Shown: positions 63,841 through 64,000 of the stretch, piece after piece | How the letters are laid out: every line of letters begins with the position of its first letter | Position numbering within the stretch: the stretch's first letter is position 1 | Assembly: GCA_907165135.1 (NCBI GenBank) | Contig: OU015567.1 | Span: 15,877,001 to 15,941,000, forward strand | Direction: 5' to 3' | Length of the DNA stretch: 64,000 nt | From: Oikopleura dioica | Taxonomy: Eukaryota; Chordata; Appendicularia; Copelata; Oikopleuridae | Position numbers and translations under genes: made by a program | Notes under the pieces: generated by a model | Told to the model about the DNA's origin: nothing | Databases searched by the model: none | The model's input: the letters and a program-made list of their open reading frames with translations, nothing else

Positions 63841-64000
63841 CCGGTTGTCTAACGCTTCTAAATTCAGTCGCCACAGATAATGGCATTCTCGAGTTGAATT
63901 TTTAAGTGCTCTTGTCGATAACTTTGAAAAGACAGCGCCGAGTTTAAAAATATAATTTCTCAAAATTTCTCTTTTAGAAAAAAAAAACCTGAAAATTGAA

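Noticed and set aside
1-64000. Bacterial or contaminant origin of any gene
   Set aside because: All recognised genes have spliceosomal introns or animal orthologues; no operon with ribosome-binding sites.

Overview
The window reads as nuclear DNA of an appendicularian (larvacean) tunicate, most likely Oikopleura and possibly O. dioica. The support is compact animal genes with many 39-50 nt introns, gene pairs separated by 30-210 nt with a splice acceptor just before the downstream ATG (the pattern of trans-spliced operons), several GA-AG introns, a Cys-rich CPC/GC exon of a type I associate with appendicularian proteins, and an LTR retroelement beside dense short inverted-repeat transposons. 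Bacterial features are absent. The species call is inference from these traits. Exon models were built by hand and tested by reading-frame phase and remembered family alignments.

Left third (1-26.5 kb) is repeat-rich and gene-poor. It holds a tail of SPR-type peptide repeats at the edge, a Cys-rich exon pair (0.66-1.3 kb), a possible small three-exon secreted-protein gene (9.86-10.68 kb), an aerolysin/natterin-like pore-forming-fold gene (16.4-21.3 kb) whose introns are packed with TTAA-flanked elements, a short unknown gene (22.7-24.3 kb), and a nine-exon single-pass membrane protein with a PPxY tail (24.6-26.5 kb). Between them lie hAT-like, piggyBac-like and Tc1/mariner-like non-autonomous elements, several with clean target-site duplications.

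Middle (27-42.6 kb): a minus-strand protein with two RFX-like DNA-binding domains; a four-TM protein converging on DDX47 (rRNA-processing helicase); a minus-strand cyclophilin -> BARD1-like pair, in which the BARD1-like protein keeps ankyrin repeats and tandem BRCT domains but has no RING; and a plus-strand HGSNAT -> TMCO1 pair.

Right part (42.8-64 kb): SEC31 (COPII coat) with a 5.3 kb LTR element, identical LTRs, inside a 5.5 kb first intron; RCL1 -> hnRNP L-like; RPB9 -> HADH -> NAA10; and a RAB12-like gene nested antisense in a NAA10 intron. These are housekeeping genes (secretion, rRNA maturation, transcription, fatty-acid oxidation, N-terminal acetylation, lysosome, ER calcium) placed together by operon organisation rather than by pathway.

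The most unusual signals are: a MITE family (termini CTCGGCAACCTGTGTAG) present in most of the longer introns, whose end supplies the 3' splice site in at least two of them; repeated GA-AG introns; nested insertions that date one element against another; a pol-less LTR element with a five-unit 118-bp array; and the RING-less BARD1.
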